Source: Brachybacterium massiliense (GTDB taxonomy: Bacteria; Actinomycetota; Actinomycetes; Actinomycetales; Dermabacteraceae). Taken from it: a stretch of DNA of 64,000 bases. Positions 7,040 to 15,289 of this stretch are shown in pieces. The position numbers were made by a program, and so were the translations under genes. The first letter of the stretch is position 1. Each line of letters begins with the position of its first letter. The stretch covers positions 496,001 through 560,000 of the forward strand of contig NZ_FXXB01000008.1 of the NCBI RefSeq assembly GCF_900184245.1, read 5' to 3'. The notes beneath the pieces were generated by a model that was not told the DNA's origin, did no database searches, and was given only the letters and a program-made list of their open reading frames with translations.

Positions 7040-8155
7040 ATGCACGACCGACTCTCCGATTCTCGCCCGGTCAGGATCGGGTCGCTGTTCTCCGGCTACG
7101 GCGGCCTCGACCTCGCCGTCGAGTACGCCACCGGCGGGGAGACGATCTGGTTCTCCGAGATCAACACCCCCTCCATCCGCGTCTTCGCCCATCACTGGCC
7201 CGGCATCCCGAACCTCGGCGACATCACATCCGTCGACTGGGCGACGGTGCCACCGATCGACGTGCTGATCGGCGGGTTCCCGTGCCAAGACGTGAGCACG
7301 GTCGGCAAGGGCGCCGGCCTCGCACCCGGCACCCGCTCCGGGCTCTGGTCGCACATGGCGGCCGCGATCGACGCGCTGCAACCCGAGCTCGTCATCATCG
7401 AGAACGTCCGCGGCCTGCTCTCCGCATCCGCAATCCGCCCCACCCCGGAAGGAACAACCCCCGATGCACGCAACCCCGACGATGCAACCGACGAGCCTGC
7501 AACCGCCGTTCGCAACCTGGAACCCGACCCGTGGCCGCTGGGAGACGAGCCAACGCGACCTCTTCGGGCGCACGGAGCCGTACTCGGCGATCTGGCCGAC
7601 CTCCGGCGAACTGCGCGATGGACCGACCTACCGGCGTCACTGGCCGGCGCACCACATCACCGGTCCCGGTTCTTCCTCACCGCCCATCGCGAGGACGCTG
7701 TTCCGGACACCTTTGGCCTCAGACTCCTCGCGCGGCGGCGAGACCCTGGACCAGGTACGGACACGCCGGGGCACGATCGCCCTGAGCCACCAGGTGATCG
7801 ACCTGGCGCTGCACGGGCCGCATGGCTCGCCCGCCAGCTGGAACGAGTCCGAGACCCTGTTCGCCCTGATCGAGGACATCTTCACCGCTGGGGGCGATAC
7901 GCCCAGGCCATCACCCGATGGGAGCAGATCACCGGACGAGCAACCCCCGCCCCCGCGATCCTGAACGAGGAGAAAGGCCCACGCCCAGCGCCTGAGTTCG
8001 TCGAATGGCTCATGGGCCTCCCGGCCGGCTGGGTCACCGACCCCGGGCATGGTCTGACTGCGGCCCAGCAGAACGCCGCCTTGGGCAACGGCGTTCTGCC
8101 TCTCCAAGCAGTCGTCGCCCTCGACGCCCTACGGAAGGGCACTGAGCCACGATGA
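7040..8155 (+). CDS. C5-cytosine DNA methyltransferase
   Basis: A 371-residue enzyme with recognisable C5-methylase motifs: LFSGYGGLDLA (motif I, residue 15), GGFPCQDVS with the catalytic PC pair near 79, IIENVRG near 118 (motif VI), HHRSRFF near 207 (motif VIII) and ALGNGVLPLQA near 347 (motif X). EFVEWLMGLPAGWV before motif X is typical of phage and ICE versions. ATG 7040 follows the tandem repeats; the upstream extension of the frame reads through them and is not credible. A second open frame is nested within it at 7464-7964. It probably shields the element from restriction in new hosts. Confidence 0.9.
   Translation: MHDRLSDSRPVRIGSLFSGYGGLDLAVEYATGGETIWFSEINTPSIRVFAHHWPGIPNLGDITSVDWATVPPIDVLIGGFPCQDVSTVGKGAGLAPGTRSGLWSHMAAAIDALQPELVIIENVRGLLSASAIRPTPEGTTPDARNPDDATDEPATAVRNLEPDPWPLGDEPTRPLRAHGAVLGDLADLRRTARWTDLPASLAGAPHHRSRFFLTAHREDAVPDTFGLRLLARRRDPGPGTDTPGHDRPEPPGDRPGAARAAWLARQLERVRDPVRPDRGHLHRWGRYAQAITRWEQITGRATPAPAILNEEKGPRPAPEFVEWLMGLPAGWVTDPGHGLTAAQQNAALGNGVLPLQAVVALDALRKGTEPR
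7464..7964 (+). CDS. Overlapping +1 frame nested in the cytosine methylase gene
   Basis: A 166-codon frame lies entirely inside the methylase gene, shifted +1. Its product is not random in appearance: FATWNPTRGRWETSQRDLF, PYSAIWPTSGELRDGPTYR, LFRTPLASDSSRGGETLD and IALSHQVIDL recall a Trp/Pro-rich region (W-P-x-SG, TPxASD-x-GG) that I associate with phage and actinobacterial cytosine-methylase proteins. The methylase frame keeps its own motif VIII and C-terminal motifs across the same bases. Either the gene is truly overprinted, or the conserved domain has ended up out of frame. No Shine-Dalgarno sequence is obvious for ATG 7464. Confidence 0.5.
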   Translation: MHATPTMQPTSLQPPFATWNPTRGRWETSQRDLFGRTEPYSAIWPTSGELRDGPTYRRHWPAHHITGPGSSSPPIARTLFRTPLASDSSRGGETLDQVRTRRGTIALSHQVIDLALHGPHGSPASWNESETLFALIEDIFTAGGDTPRPSPDGSRSPDEQPPPPRS

Positions 8156-8218
8156 GGACGGCGTGCCGTCCTACGCGTGGCTGCGCGCTGGTGACGGAGT
8201 GATCTGTTCAGCACTATT

Positions 8219-8234
8219 TATCACAGGCGTGATA
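8219..8234. promoter_or_regulatory. Probable TetR operator TATCAC-4-GTGATA
   Basis: A perfect six-base inverted repeat with AGGC spacer ends 12 bases before the ABC-F start. A TAGTTT box (8233-8238) lies at -10 distance from ATG 8246, consistent with a near-leaderless message whose promoter would be covered by a repressor such as the TetR protein encoded next but one. Confidence 0.55.
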
Positions 8235-8245
8235 GTTTGGTGTGT

Positions 8246-9919
8246 ATGACTCATCTAGATGTTGCTTCGGTGGCGTACACGCTTGCGGACGGTCGTCCGC
8301 TGCTGAGCGATGTGTCCTTCAGCGTGGGCCAGGCCGAGCGCGTCGCGCTGATCGGCGCGAACGGTGCGGGCAAGAGCACACTGCTGCGCATCATCACCAA
8401 GGAGCTCGCACCTGAAGCGGGTAGCGTGGCGCGATCCGGCGCGTTGGGCGTGATGCGGCAGTTCATCACGGGTGGCACTGTTCGCGACCTGTTGCTGTCT
8501 GTCGCGCCGCCTGCGATCCGCGACGCGGCGGCACGGCTCACCGGCGCCGAGGCCGTGATGGAGGATCGGGGCACCACGGAGTCGCAGATGGCATTCGCGA
8601 CCGCTGTCGCCGCGTGGGGTGACGCGGGCGGGTACGACGTCGAGGTGCTGTGGGATGCCTGCACCGTCGCCGCGCTCGGGGTGCCATTCGAGCAGTGCCG
8701 TGACCGGGCAATATCGACGCTCTCGGGCGGTGAGCAGAAGCGACTCGCGCTGGAAGCCCTGCTGCACGGCCCGGACGACCTGCTGCTGCTGGACGAACCG
8801 GACAACTCGCTCGACGTGCCAGGCAAGCGATGGCTGGAAGAACAGCTTCGCACAACGGGCAAAGGGGTGCTCTACGTGAGTCACGACCGGGAGCTCCTGG
8901 CCCGCACCGCCACGAAGATCGTCACCCTCGAACTCGGCGCAGCCGGCAACACCGCCTGGACGCACGCTGGGAGCTTCGAGACCTACCACGAGGCGCGCAG
9001 GCAGCGCTTCGCCCGACTGGACGAACTCCGCCGCCGCTGGGATGAGGAACACCAGAAGCTACGTGCTCTTATGCAGATGTACAAGCAGAAAGCCGCCTAC
9101 AACTCCGACATGGCCTCCCGCTACCGGGCCGCGCAGACCCGACTGGCGAGGTTCGAGGATGCGGGGCCACCCGAGGAACAACCGCACGAGCAGCACCTCG
9201 CGATGCGACTGCAGGGTGGACGCACCGGCAAGCGAGCGCTTACCTGCACAGGGCTAGAGTTGACCGGCCTGATGCATCCGTTCGATTTCGAGGCGTGGTA
9301 CGGCGACCGGATCGCGGTGCTCGGGTCGAATGGCTCCGGCAAGTCGCACTTACTCCGCCTGCTCGCTGCGGGCGGCAGCGATCCCAGCCCCGAGCATGCG
9401 CCCGTCACCGAGACGGTGATCGATCCAGTACCGCACACCGGTGTCGCGACCCTGGGTGCGCGGGTGCGACCGGGCTGGTTTGCGCAGAACCGTGGCCGCC
9501 CGGACCTTGCGGGGCGGACGCTGTTGGAGATTCTTCACCGAGGCGACGAGCACCGTTCCGGGATGCCCCGCGAGGACGCCTCTCGTGCGCTGGCCCGCTA
9601 CGAACTCGCGCACGCCGCGGAGCAGACCTTTGATTCTCTCTCGGGCGGGCAGCAGGCGAGGCTCCAGATTCTGCTGCTCGAACTCGGCGGGGCGACGATG
9701 CTGCTGCTAGATGAGCCGACCGACAACCTCGACCTTATCTCCGCCGAGGCGCTACAGCACGCACTCAGCCGATTTGAGGGCACCGTGATCGTCGTCACGC
9801 ACGACCGATGGTTCGCCCGCGACTTTGACCGCTTCCTCGTCTTCGGCGCCGACGGAGACGTGTACGAGAGTGCCGAGCCGGTCTGGGATGAGACCCGCGT
9901 AGTCAGAGAAAGGAACTGA
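8246..9919 (+). CDS. ABC-F family ATPase, probable ribosome-protection resistance protein
   Basis: A 557-residue soluble protein with two ABC cassettes and no membrane segments: Walker A GANGAGKST near 37, signature LSGGEQKR near 159, Walker B LLLLDEPD near 180; then a charged linker (about 240-320), second Walker A GSNGSGKSH near 359, LSGGQQAR near 465 and LLLDEPTDNLD near 487. ABC-F proteins act on the ribosome; resistance members dislodge macrolide, lincosamide or pleuromutilin-type drugs. The linkage to a TetR regulator (3-base gap) and an MFS exporter supports resistance rather than housekeeping function. Substrate cannot be told from sequence. ATG 8246 is chosen over an upstream TTG at 8237. 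Confidence 0.88.
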   Translation: MTHLDVASVAYTLADGRPLLSDVSFSVGQAERVALIGANGAGKSTLLRIITKELAPEAGSVARSGALGVMRQFITGGTVRDLLLSVAPPAIRDAAARLTGAEAVMEDRGTTESQMAFATAVAAWGDAGGYDVEVLWDACTVAALGVPFEQCRDRAISTLSGGEQKRLALEALLHGPDDLLLLDEPDNSLDVPGKRWLEEQLRTTGKGVLYVSHDRELLARTATKIVTLELGAAGNTAWTHAGSFETYHEARRQRFARLDELRRRWDEEHQKLRALMQMYKQKAAYNSDMASRYRAAQTRLARFEDAGPPEEQPHEQHLAMRLQGGRTGKRALTCTGLELTGLMHPFDFEAWYGDRIAVLGSNGSGKSHLLRLLAAGGSDPSPEHAPVTETVIDPVPHTGVATLGARVRPGWFAQNRGRPDLAGRTLLEILHRGDEHRSGMPREDASRALARYELAHAAEQTFDSLSGGQQARLQILLLELGGATMLLLDEPTDNLDLISAEALQHALSRFEGTVIVVTHDRWFARDFDRFLVFGADGDVYESAEPVWDETRVVRERN

Positions 9920-9922
9920 ATC

Positions 9923-10531
9923 ATGCCCGCACGGATCGACCCCGAACAGCGGCGTCAGCAGGTCATCGAGGCCGCGTTCCGCCTCGTCATCGCAGACGGC
10001 ATCGAGGGAGTGTCGCTGCGGAAGGTCGCCGACGAGTCGGGGCTGAACATTGGCTCGGTGCGGCACTACTTCGACGGGCACCACGACCTGCTGACCGCAG
10101 CAGCGGAAGAAGCGGGTGACCGGATGGGACGCAGGCTCGCTGAGCACCCGGTCAAGCGTCTTCGCGGTCTGCGCGGCGACGCGGCACTGGACGCCCTCCA
10201 AGCGCTGGTCGAGACAGTCATGCCCGTCGATGATGCGCGCCGGGCGGAGACGATCATCGTGGTCGAGCTCGTCATAGCTTCGCGCACCAGGCCAGTGTTC
10301 CGTGCCATGTCCGAGCGCATGGGCACTGACCTGTCCGCCGTGATGCGCGAAGCGCTCGACGCACTCGACCTCCCTGATCCCGACCTTGCCGCCGCGCAAC
10401 TGGTCGCCGTGGTCGGCGGCCTGACGATGGATGCCGTGACACCGCACGGCGGCCTCAGCGCCGACCGGGTCAGGGAAATACTGCGCGCGCATCTCCGGCT
10501 GCTGCTGACCACCGCGAATGAGAGCCGATAG
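9923..10531 (+). CDS. TetR/AcrR-family repressor of the resistance cassette
   Basis: A 202-residue protein. The N-terminal helix-turn-helix is clear (GVSLRKVADESGLNIGSVRHYF, residues about 29-50, given here only in part as VADESGLNIGSVRHYF), followed by an all-helical ligand domain. It sits three bases after the ABC-F gene and two bases before the MFS gene, so it is transcribed with both. The palindrome at 8219-8234 is the natural candidate for its operator, making the cassette autoregulated and inducible by the exported or ribosome-targeting compound. The ligand is unknown. Confidence 0.88.
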   Translation: MPARIDPEQRRQQVIEAAFRLVIADGIEGVSLRKVADESGLNIGSVRHYFDGHHDLLTAAAEEAGDRMGRRLAEHPVKRLRGLRGDAALDALQALVETVMPVDDARRAETIIVVELVIASRTRPVFRAMSERMGTDLSAVMREALDALDLPDPDLAAAQLVAVVGGLTMDAVTPHGGLSADRVREILRAHLRLLLTTANESR

Positions 10532-10533
10532 AT

Positions 10534-11700
10534 ATGCCTGCGTGGTTGTTCGCACTGCTCGCCGCCGCGTTCGTGTTGTACACGGATGACTATGTGATCG
10601 CGGGCATCCTGCCCGAGCTCGCGCGCGATCTGACCGTCTCCGAGGGGCAGGCCGGGCAGCTCGTGACCGTGTTCTCTGTCACCGTTGCGGTCGCGGCACC
10701 CGTTGCCGCGGTCGCTCTGGCACGCATCCCGCGTCGATGGCTTTTCGCCGTCTCGCTGCTGGTCTTCATCGCCGCGAACATCGCGGCGGCGACAACGCCG
10801 TCGTTCACGGTCTTGATGCTGCTGCGCGTCGTCGCCGCGCTTGCGGCCGCGAGCACCACTCCGGCATTGTTCGCGTTCGCGGCACGGCACGCGCCCGCGG
10901 ACAAGGTGGGGCGGTTCATCGCCGTCGTCTCGCTCGGTGTCACCGGCTCAATCGCCGCGGGGGTGCCCCTCGGCACCTGGATCGGCGGCGCGTTCGGATG
11001 GCGAGCCACGTTCGCAGCAATGGCCGTCGCCGGAGCGATCGTGCTCGTCTTCGTGCTCACGACGCTGCCCCGAAGCGAGGGGCCGGACGAGACGCCGGTG
11101 TTGCGCGACCAGGTGCGCACGCTGCAACAACTGCCGATCTCGCTGGGGCTGCTGGCGAACTGCGTGCTGATGACCGGTTCGATGATGATGCTCACCTACC
11201 TCGCGCCCTACCTGGCTTCGGCCACGACAGCGGGCGTAGAGGAACGGGCACTCGCGTTCAGCCTGTCCGGGATCGCAGGCATCCTCGGAATCTGGCTCGG
11301 CGGTATCGCCACCGACCGCTGGGGCGCAGACCGAACACTCCTGTTCGGCATCGCTGCCATCGTCGCCTCGATGCTCGCACTCTGGGTGCTCTGGGCCAGC
11401 CGCCCCGCTTCGCTACCGCTCGTGCTCGTCGTGGCCACGGTCTGGGGTGGGATGGCGTTCTGGAACTCACCAGCGATCCAGGCCCGCCTGCACCACCTCG
11501 CGGGTCCCGTCTCCGGACAAGCCCTGGCACTCAACACTTCGGGCACCTACCTCGGCGTCTCCATCGGAGCCGCAGCCGGCGGGCTCATCCTCTCTAGCGT
11601 TGGGTCGGGCGGCCTCCCACTGATCGCGGCAGGCTTCGCCGTCGCAGCGCTCCTCCTGCTCAACCTCGCTCGTCGCTCGACGCAGGAGCTCAGTTCTTGA
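10534..11700 (+). CDS. MFS drug-type efflux transporter
   Basis: A 388-residue membrane protein with about twelve hydrophobic segments, a motif of the DHA1 drug-exporter type near the N-terminus (VLYTDDYVIAGILPELARDL) and motif-C-like glycine-rich stretches in TM5 (GVTGSIAAGVPLGTWIGG). Members of this group export chloramphenicol-type or other hydrophobic compounds, or sugars; the substrate is not predictable here. Its coding region begins two bases after the TetR gene, and its TGA overlaps the TTG start of the acetyltransferase gene, so it belongs to a four-gene unit. Confidence 0.85.
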   Translation: MPAWLFALLAAAFVLYTDDYVIAGILPELARDLTVSEGQAGQLVTVFSVTVAVAAPVAAVALARIPRRWLFAVSLLVFIAANIAAATTPSFTVLMLLRVVAALAAASTTPALFAFAARHAPADKVGRFIAVVSLGVTGSIAAGVPLGTWIGGAFGWRATFAAMAVAGAIVLVFVLTTLPRSEGPDETPVLRDQVRTLQQLPISLGLLANCVLMTGSMMMLTYLAPYLASATTAGVEERALAFSLSGIAGILGIWLGGIATDRWGADRTLLFGIAAIVASMLALWVLWASRPASLPLVLVVATVWGGMAFWNSPAIQARLHHLAGPVSGQALALNTSGTYLGVSIGAAAGGLILSSVGSGGLPLIAAGFAVAALLLLNLARRSTQELSS

Positions 11701-12101
11701 AAACTCAAGACGCCGCTATCTTTACTTCTCCGCGGGGTGGCGACCTCGCCGGGCTCGCGATCGCTGACACCACGACCGACGCGTTCGCCGGGAGCCTGGC
11801 CCTCTTCGACGTGAGTGACGAGTCCGCCGAGGTCGCGTTCTGGATTCATCCCGCTTATCGAGGGTCAGGTGTCGCCGCTACCGCTCTGGCGCTGGCAGCC
11901 CGGTTCGCCAGGGCCAGCGGGCTGCATGAACTCACCGCGCGGGCGCTGTCCGAGAACTCGGCCTCGCAGCGCACTCTCACTGCAGCGGGCTTCGTATTCC
12001 AACGACAAACCCTCGATACCGCGCCCTCGGGCGAGCGAGTCCAGTTGCTGCACTACTCCTACCGGCGGCACACGGCAGGCAAGGGAAGAGGACGTCGATA
12101 G
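11697..12101 (+). CDS. GNAT-family N-acetyltransferase
   Basis: A 134-residue protein. The acetyl-CoA-binding core is visible: AEVAFWIHPAYRGSGVAATAL (motif A; the Q/RxxGxG/A element is YRGSGVA) and NSASQRTLTAAGF (motif B). It is short at the N-terminus compared with full GNAT enzymes. A TTG start at 11697 overlaps the MFS stop codon (TTGA), implying coupling; other starts lie inside the fold. It could inactivate the same compound that is exported or tolerated through the neighbouring genes, but the acceptor is unknown. Confidence 0.78.
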   Translation: MKTQDAAIFTSPRGGDLAGLAIADTTTDAFAGSLALFDVSDESAEVAFWIHPAYRGSGVAATALALAARFARASGLHELTARALSENSASQRTLTAAGFVFQRQTLDTAPSGERVQLLHYSYRRHTAGKGRGRR

Positions 12102-12108
12102 AGGGTGA

Positions 12109-13047
12109 GTGCCGCTGAGAGCTGAGGGGTTTCATGCGTTAGTTGCGCGGACGCGGACTCTGCATCGTCCGGTCGGGCCGGTCGCGTATGACTGCGTGAA
12201 GCTGATCGTCGTCCGTGATGGCAGCGCGATCTTGTTCAGCGAGTTCGGGCAGCAGCCGGTACGGCCGGGAGATGTGATCCTGCTCGGCCCGAACGTGCTG
12301 TGCGGGTCGGAACCAGAAGGGCACATCACCGTTACCACGATCTATGCCGACACCGACTACGTGATCGATCAGGCGTTCTGGCAGCACGCCGACATCCTGT
12401 ACGACCGGCTCGATGCAATGGGGTTCGCTGAGAAGGTCTACTCGGACCCAGCGCAGATCCTGCGCCTCGGTGAGGATCGGACGGGCATGATGATGGCGTG
12501 GCTGGATGAGATGGTCGCCCTCAGCCTCGACGGGCAATTCCACCACCGATTCCATCGGCTGCAGGCGCTCTGGTTCGCGATCATGGACGTGGTCACTCCC
12601 CATATCCGTCGATCTTCTGTACAGCTCACGCCGTTGCAGCGGGCACGCTCGCGTCCCGTGCTGCCGCGTACGCGCCGGTTCGCGCCGCTGCGCCGAGAAG
12701 CGCTACTCGCTCGCGAAGCCCTCCACGAGAACGTCGCGCACCCGTGGACGCTGGGCGAGCTGGCCGAAACCGTGCGACTGTCTCCGCAACAGTTCACGCG
12801 GGTGTTCGCTGAGGCGTTCGGGAAGACCCCGATCGCCTACCTGACGATGCTGCGGGTGCAGGAGATGGCGCGGCTGCTGCGCGAGACCGATCTGCCCGTC
12901 GCTGCTGCGGGCCGGCGCGTGGGCTGGTCGAGCCGGTCGCGGGCGACGGAGGCGTTCATCGAGCACACCGGGCTCAGCCCGAGCCGCTACCGCGCCATGC
13001 GCCCCGTCACTGCCGATCACCCCGAGAACGGCACCGTGGTCCGGTAA
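12109..13047 (+). CDS. AraC-family transcriptional regulator
   Basis: A 312-residue protein: a cupin-like sensor part (residues about 20-110, DCVKLIVVRDGSAILF and PGDVILLGPN) and a C-terminal double helix-turn-helix from about 205, with LGELAETVRLSPQQFTRVF and the signature region AAGRRVGWSSRSRATEAF. The start is GTG 12109, seven bases after the acetyltransferase stop. AraC proteins usually activate nearby promoters in response to a small molecule; here the targets may be the cassette behind it or the conjugation operon ahead. I cannot assign a ligand. Confidence 0.85.
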   Translation: MPLRAEGFHALVARTRTLHRPVGPVAYDCVKLIVVRDGSAILFSEFGQQPVRPGDVILLGPNVLCGSEPEGHITVTTIYADTDYVIDQAFWQHADILYDRLDAMGFAEKVYSDPAQILRLGEDRTGMMMAWLDEMVALSLDGQFHHRFHRLQALWFAIMDVVTPHIRRSSVQLTPLQRARSRPVLPRTRRFAPLRREALLAREALHENVAHPWTLGELAETVRLSPQQFTRVFAEAFGKTPIAYLTMLRVQEMARLLRETDLPVAAAGRRVGWSSRSRATEAFIEHTGLSPSRYRAMRPVTADHPENGTVVR

Positions 13048-13234
13048 ACCGTCACTTCGCCCGGCGTCCGACCGGACATCACCGATTCCCGCACATCGTC
13101 GGCGGGAGCGCTGGTAGTCCGGTATGTCCTACGTCAGGCACGACCACAAGTTGTCCTGGCGGCCAACCTACCGATCCCGTAGTTCGCTGACCGTCTCGAC
13201 TCGCCGGATGTGCCTGGCTCACCTCGCAGGTACA

Positions 13235-13264
13235 GGGCCAGCCACCGCCCCTGGTGGCTGGCCC
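13235..13264 (+). promoter_or_regulatory. Leader hairpin before the ArdC-like gene
   Basis: A perfect 12-base stem (GGGCCAGCCACC with GGTGGCTGGCCC) and six-base loop ends just before the GGAGGAGG ribosome-binding site of the gene starting at 13284. Placement suggests an attenuator or translation-control hairpin. Confidence 0.55.
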
Positions 13265-13283
13265 GCCGGGAGGAGGCCGGACG

Positions 13284-14363
13284 ATGGCGACGAGGCAAGA
13301 GGAGGCCCGCCAGGCGCGGGAGGCGAAGCTCGACGAGCTCCACGACAAGCTCACCGGTGCCGTCGAGCGGCTCGTCACCGGTGACGACTGGGCCGACGCG
13401 CTCCGGTTCGCGGCCAGGTTCCGGTCGCGGTCGTTCAACAACGTCCTGCTGATCTGGGAGCAGCATCAGGCCGCGTTCGAACAGGGCCGGGTACCGGAGC
13501 CGTTCCCGACCTATGTCGCCGGGTACAAGCAGTGGCAACAGCTCGGCCGACAGGTCGGCAAAGGCCAGGCCGGATACCAGACCCTCGCCCCGGTCACCGG
13601 AAGATTCGCGTCGGCGAACCCCTCTGATCCGGCGTCGTGGCGGCGCCTGAATCGGGGTGAGAAGCCGAAGCCGGGCGAGGTCGTGCGCTCGAAGATGGTC
13701 GGGGTACGCCCGGCCTACGTCTGGGATGTCTCCCAGACCACCGGCGACCCGCTCCCGAAGAAGCCGGAGCCGCGGCTGCTGACCGGGGAGGCGCCGGAAG
13801 GACTGCGCGAGGGGCTAGCGGAGCGGATCGAGGCGGAGGGGTTCGAGCTGCTGTGGGTGCCGCACGAGGGCATGATCGGCGGCGCGAACGGGCTGACGAA
13901 CTTCGAGACCCGCCAGGTCGCGGTGCGGGAGAACATGCCCGATGCCGCGCAGGTGAAGACCGAGGGCCATGAGCTCGCCCACGTGCTGATGCACGGCCCC
14001 GACCAGGAGGAGGCCCGCCAGCATCGCGGGATCGGCGAGGTCGAAGCCGAGTCCGTGGCGCTGATGATCGGCGCCGCTCACGGGATAGACACCAGCGAGT
14101 ACACGATCCCGTACGTGGCCGGGTGGGCGGCGTCCGTGGATGGGAAGAACCTGGTCGAGGTGGTGCAGGCCGCCGGGGAGCGTATCCGCAAGACCGCGAT
14201 CGACATCCTCGATGGGTTCGACACGGTCCAGGTGAGCGACGGCACCCCGCCCGGCCTCGACCGCGACACACAGCGTCGGCCGCAGGAGCGTCGCCAAGAT
14301 CGGGCGGCACCCGCTACGGAGCCTGAGGAGCTGCGACCCGAGCGAGCGGGGCGGGGGCTGTGA
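13284..14363 (+). CDS. ArdC-like antirestriction protein with metallopeptidase domain
   Basis: A 359-residue protein. The N-terminal region (FNNVLLIWEQH, TYVAGYKQWQQLGRQV and KGQAGYQTLAP) matches the ssDNA-binding part of ArdC-like proteins; the second half has the zinc-protease motif HELAH near residue 229 with GEVEAESVA about 20 residues later providing the third ligand. ArdC of IncW plasmids protects incoming DNA from type I restriction during conjugation. The start ATG 13284 has a strong GGAGGAGG site. The stop overlaps the next start (TGATG). It opens the main transfer operon. Confidence 0.87.
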   Translation: MATRQEEARQAREAKLDELHDKLTGAVERLVTGDDWADALRFAARFRSRSFNNVLLIWEQHQAAFEQGRVPEPFPTYVAGYKQWQQLGRQVGKGQAGYQTLAPVTGRFASANPSDPASWRRLNRGEKPKPGEVVRSKMVGVRPAYVWDVSQTTGDPLPKKPEPRLLTGEAPEGLREGLAERIEAEGFELLWVPHEGMIGGANGLTNFETRQVAVRENMPDAAQVKTEGHELAHVLMHGPDQEEARQHRGIGEVEAESVALMIGAAHGIDTSEYTIPYVAGWAASVDGKNLVEVVQAAGERIRKTAIDILDGFDTVQVSDGTPPGLDRDTQRRPQERRQDRAAPATEPEELRPERAGRGL

Positions 14364-15289
14364 TGGCTGCCCGTGATCTGTCGGCGCTCTTCCTCGACAT
14401 CACTGAGCAGCCGCTCCCGAGTGCGGCCCGCGGGCTTGCGGTGTCGGGGGTGCCGGTGTTCCCGGTCGCGCCGCGCGCCAAGGTGCCGCTGATCCGCAAC
14501 GGCCGCGGCTTCCGGGATGCCACAACCGATCTGGGTCAGGTCGAGGCGTGGTGGCGGCGCTTCCCACACGCGAACATCGGCATCCCCACCGGCGCTGCCT
14601 CCGGCCTGGTCGTGGTGGATGTGGACGTGCACGGCACGAACGGCTACGACGCCCTGAACCGCGCCGACCAGGCCGGCCTGGTCGCCGGGTGGAAGTTTCT
14701 GGTGCGCTCGCCCACGGGCGGCCTGCACCTCTACTACCCAGCCGCCGACGAGATGGAGCAGCGGTCGTGGCAGGCCGGGAATGCGGGGATCGACTTCCGC
14801 GGCGACGGCGGCTACATCGTCGCCCCACCCTCGCTGCGCGTGATCGACGGCGCGACCGTTCCCTACCGGATCACCGAGGTCGGCACCGACCCCGCACACC
14901 CGCTGGACGCGGGCCGGCTGCGGCGTTTTCTCGAACCGCCCCGTCCGCCGCGCCGATTCCCGCCCCGGCTGCGCGGGCAGGGGCGGACCGATCCGCAGAA
15001 GCTCGCGAACTGGCTGGGCGGAGAGCGCACCGACCGGAACCGAAAGCTGTTCTGGGCCTCCTGCGTGCTCGCCGAGGAAGGCGTGCCGTATCGGGATGCG
15101 CTGGACGCGATGCTCACGGTCGAGCAGCCCGACTTCGGGTCACGGGAGATCACCCGCACCGTCACCTCCGGCTACAAGCGCATCGACGGCACCCCAGCTC
15201 CGGCAGGTGAGACGAGGGCGTCCCACCCCGTTCCGGCGCGTGACGCGGCCCCGGAGCAGCGGCTGGCGCCGGCGAGGGGGCTGGGATGA
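14363..15289 (+). CDS. Bifunctional primase-polymerase N-domain protein
   Basis: A 308-residue protein with the prim-pol fold: VFPVAPRAKVPLI, FPHANIGIPTG, the metal-binding VVVDVDVHG near residue 87, SPTGGLHLYYP, and GNAGIDFRGDGGYIVAPPS. The C-terminal part lacks a helicase domain, so it is probably only a primase. Such proteins prime complementary-strand synthesis on transferred single strands. ATG 14363 overlaps the preceding TGA; a GTG codon immediately before is an alternative. The next gene overlaps by ATGA. Confidence 0.87.
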   Translation: MAARDLSALFLDITEQPLPSAARGLAVSGVPVFPVAPRAKVPLIRNGRGFRDATTDLGQVEAWWRRFPHANIGIPTGAASGLVVVDVDVHGTNGYDALNRADQAGLVAGWKFLVRSPTGGLHLYYPAADEMEQRSWQAGNAGIDFRGDGGYIVAPPSLRVIDGATVPYRITEVGTDPAHPLDAGRLRRFLEPPRPPRRFPPRLRGQGRTDPQKLANWLGGERTDRNRKLFWASCVLAEEGVPYRDALDAMLTVEQPDFGSREITRTVTSGYKRIDGTPAPAGETRASHPVPARDAAPEQRLAPARGLG

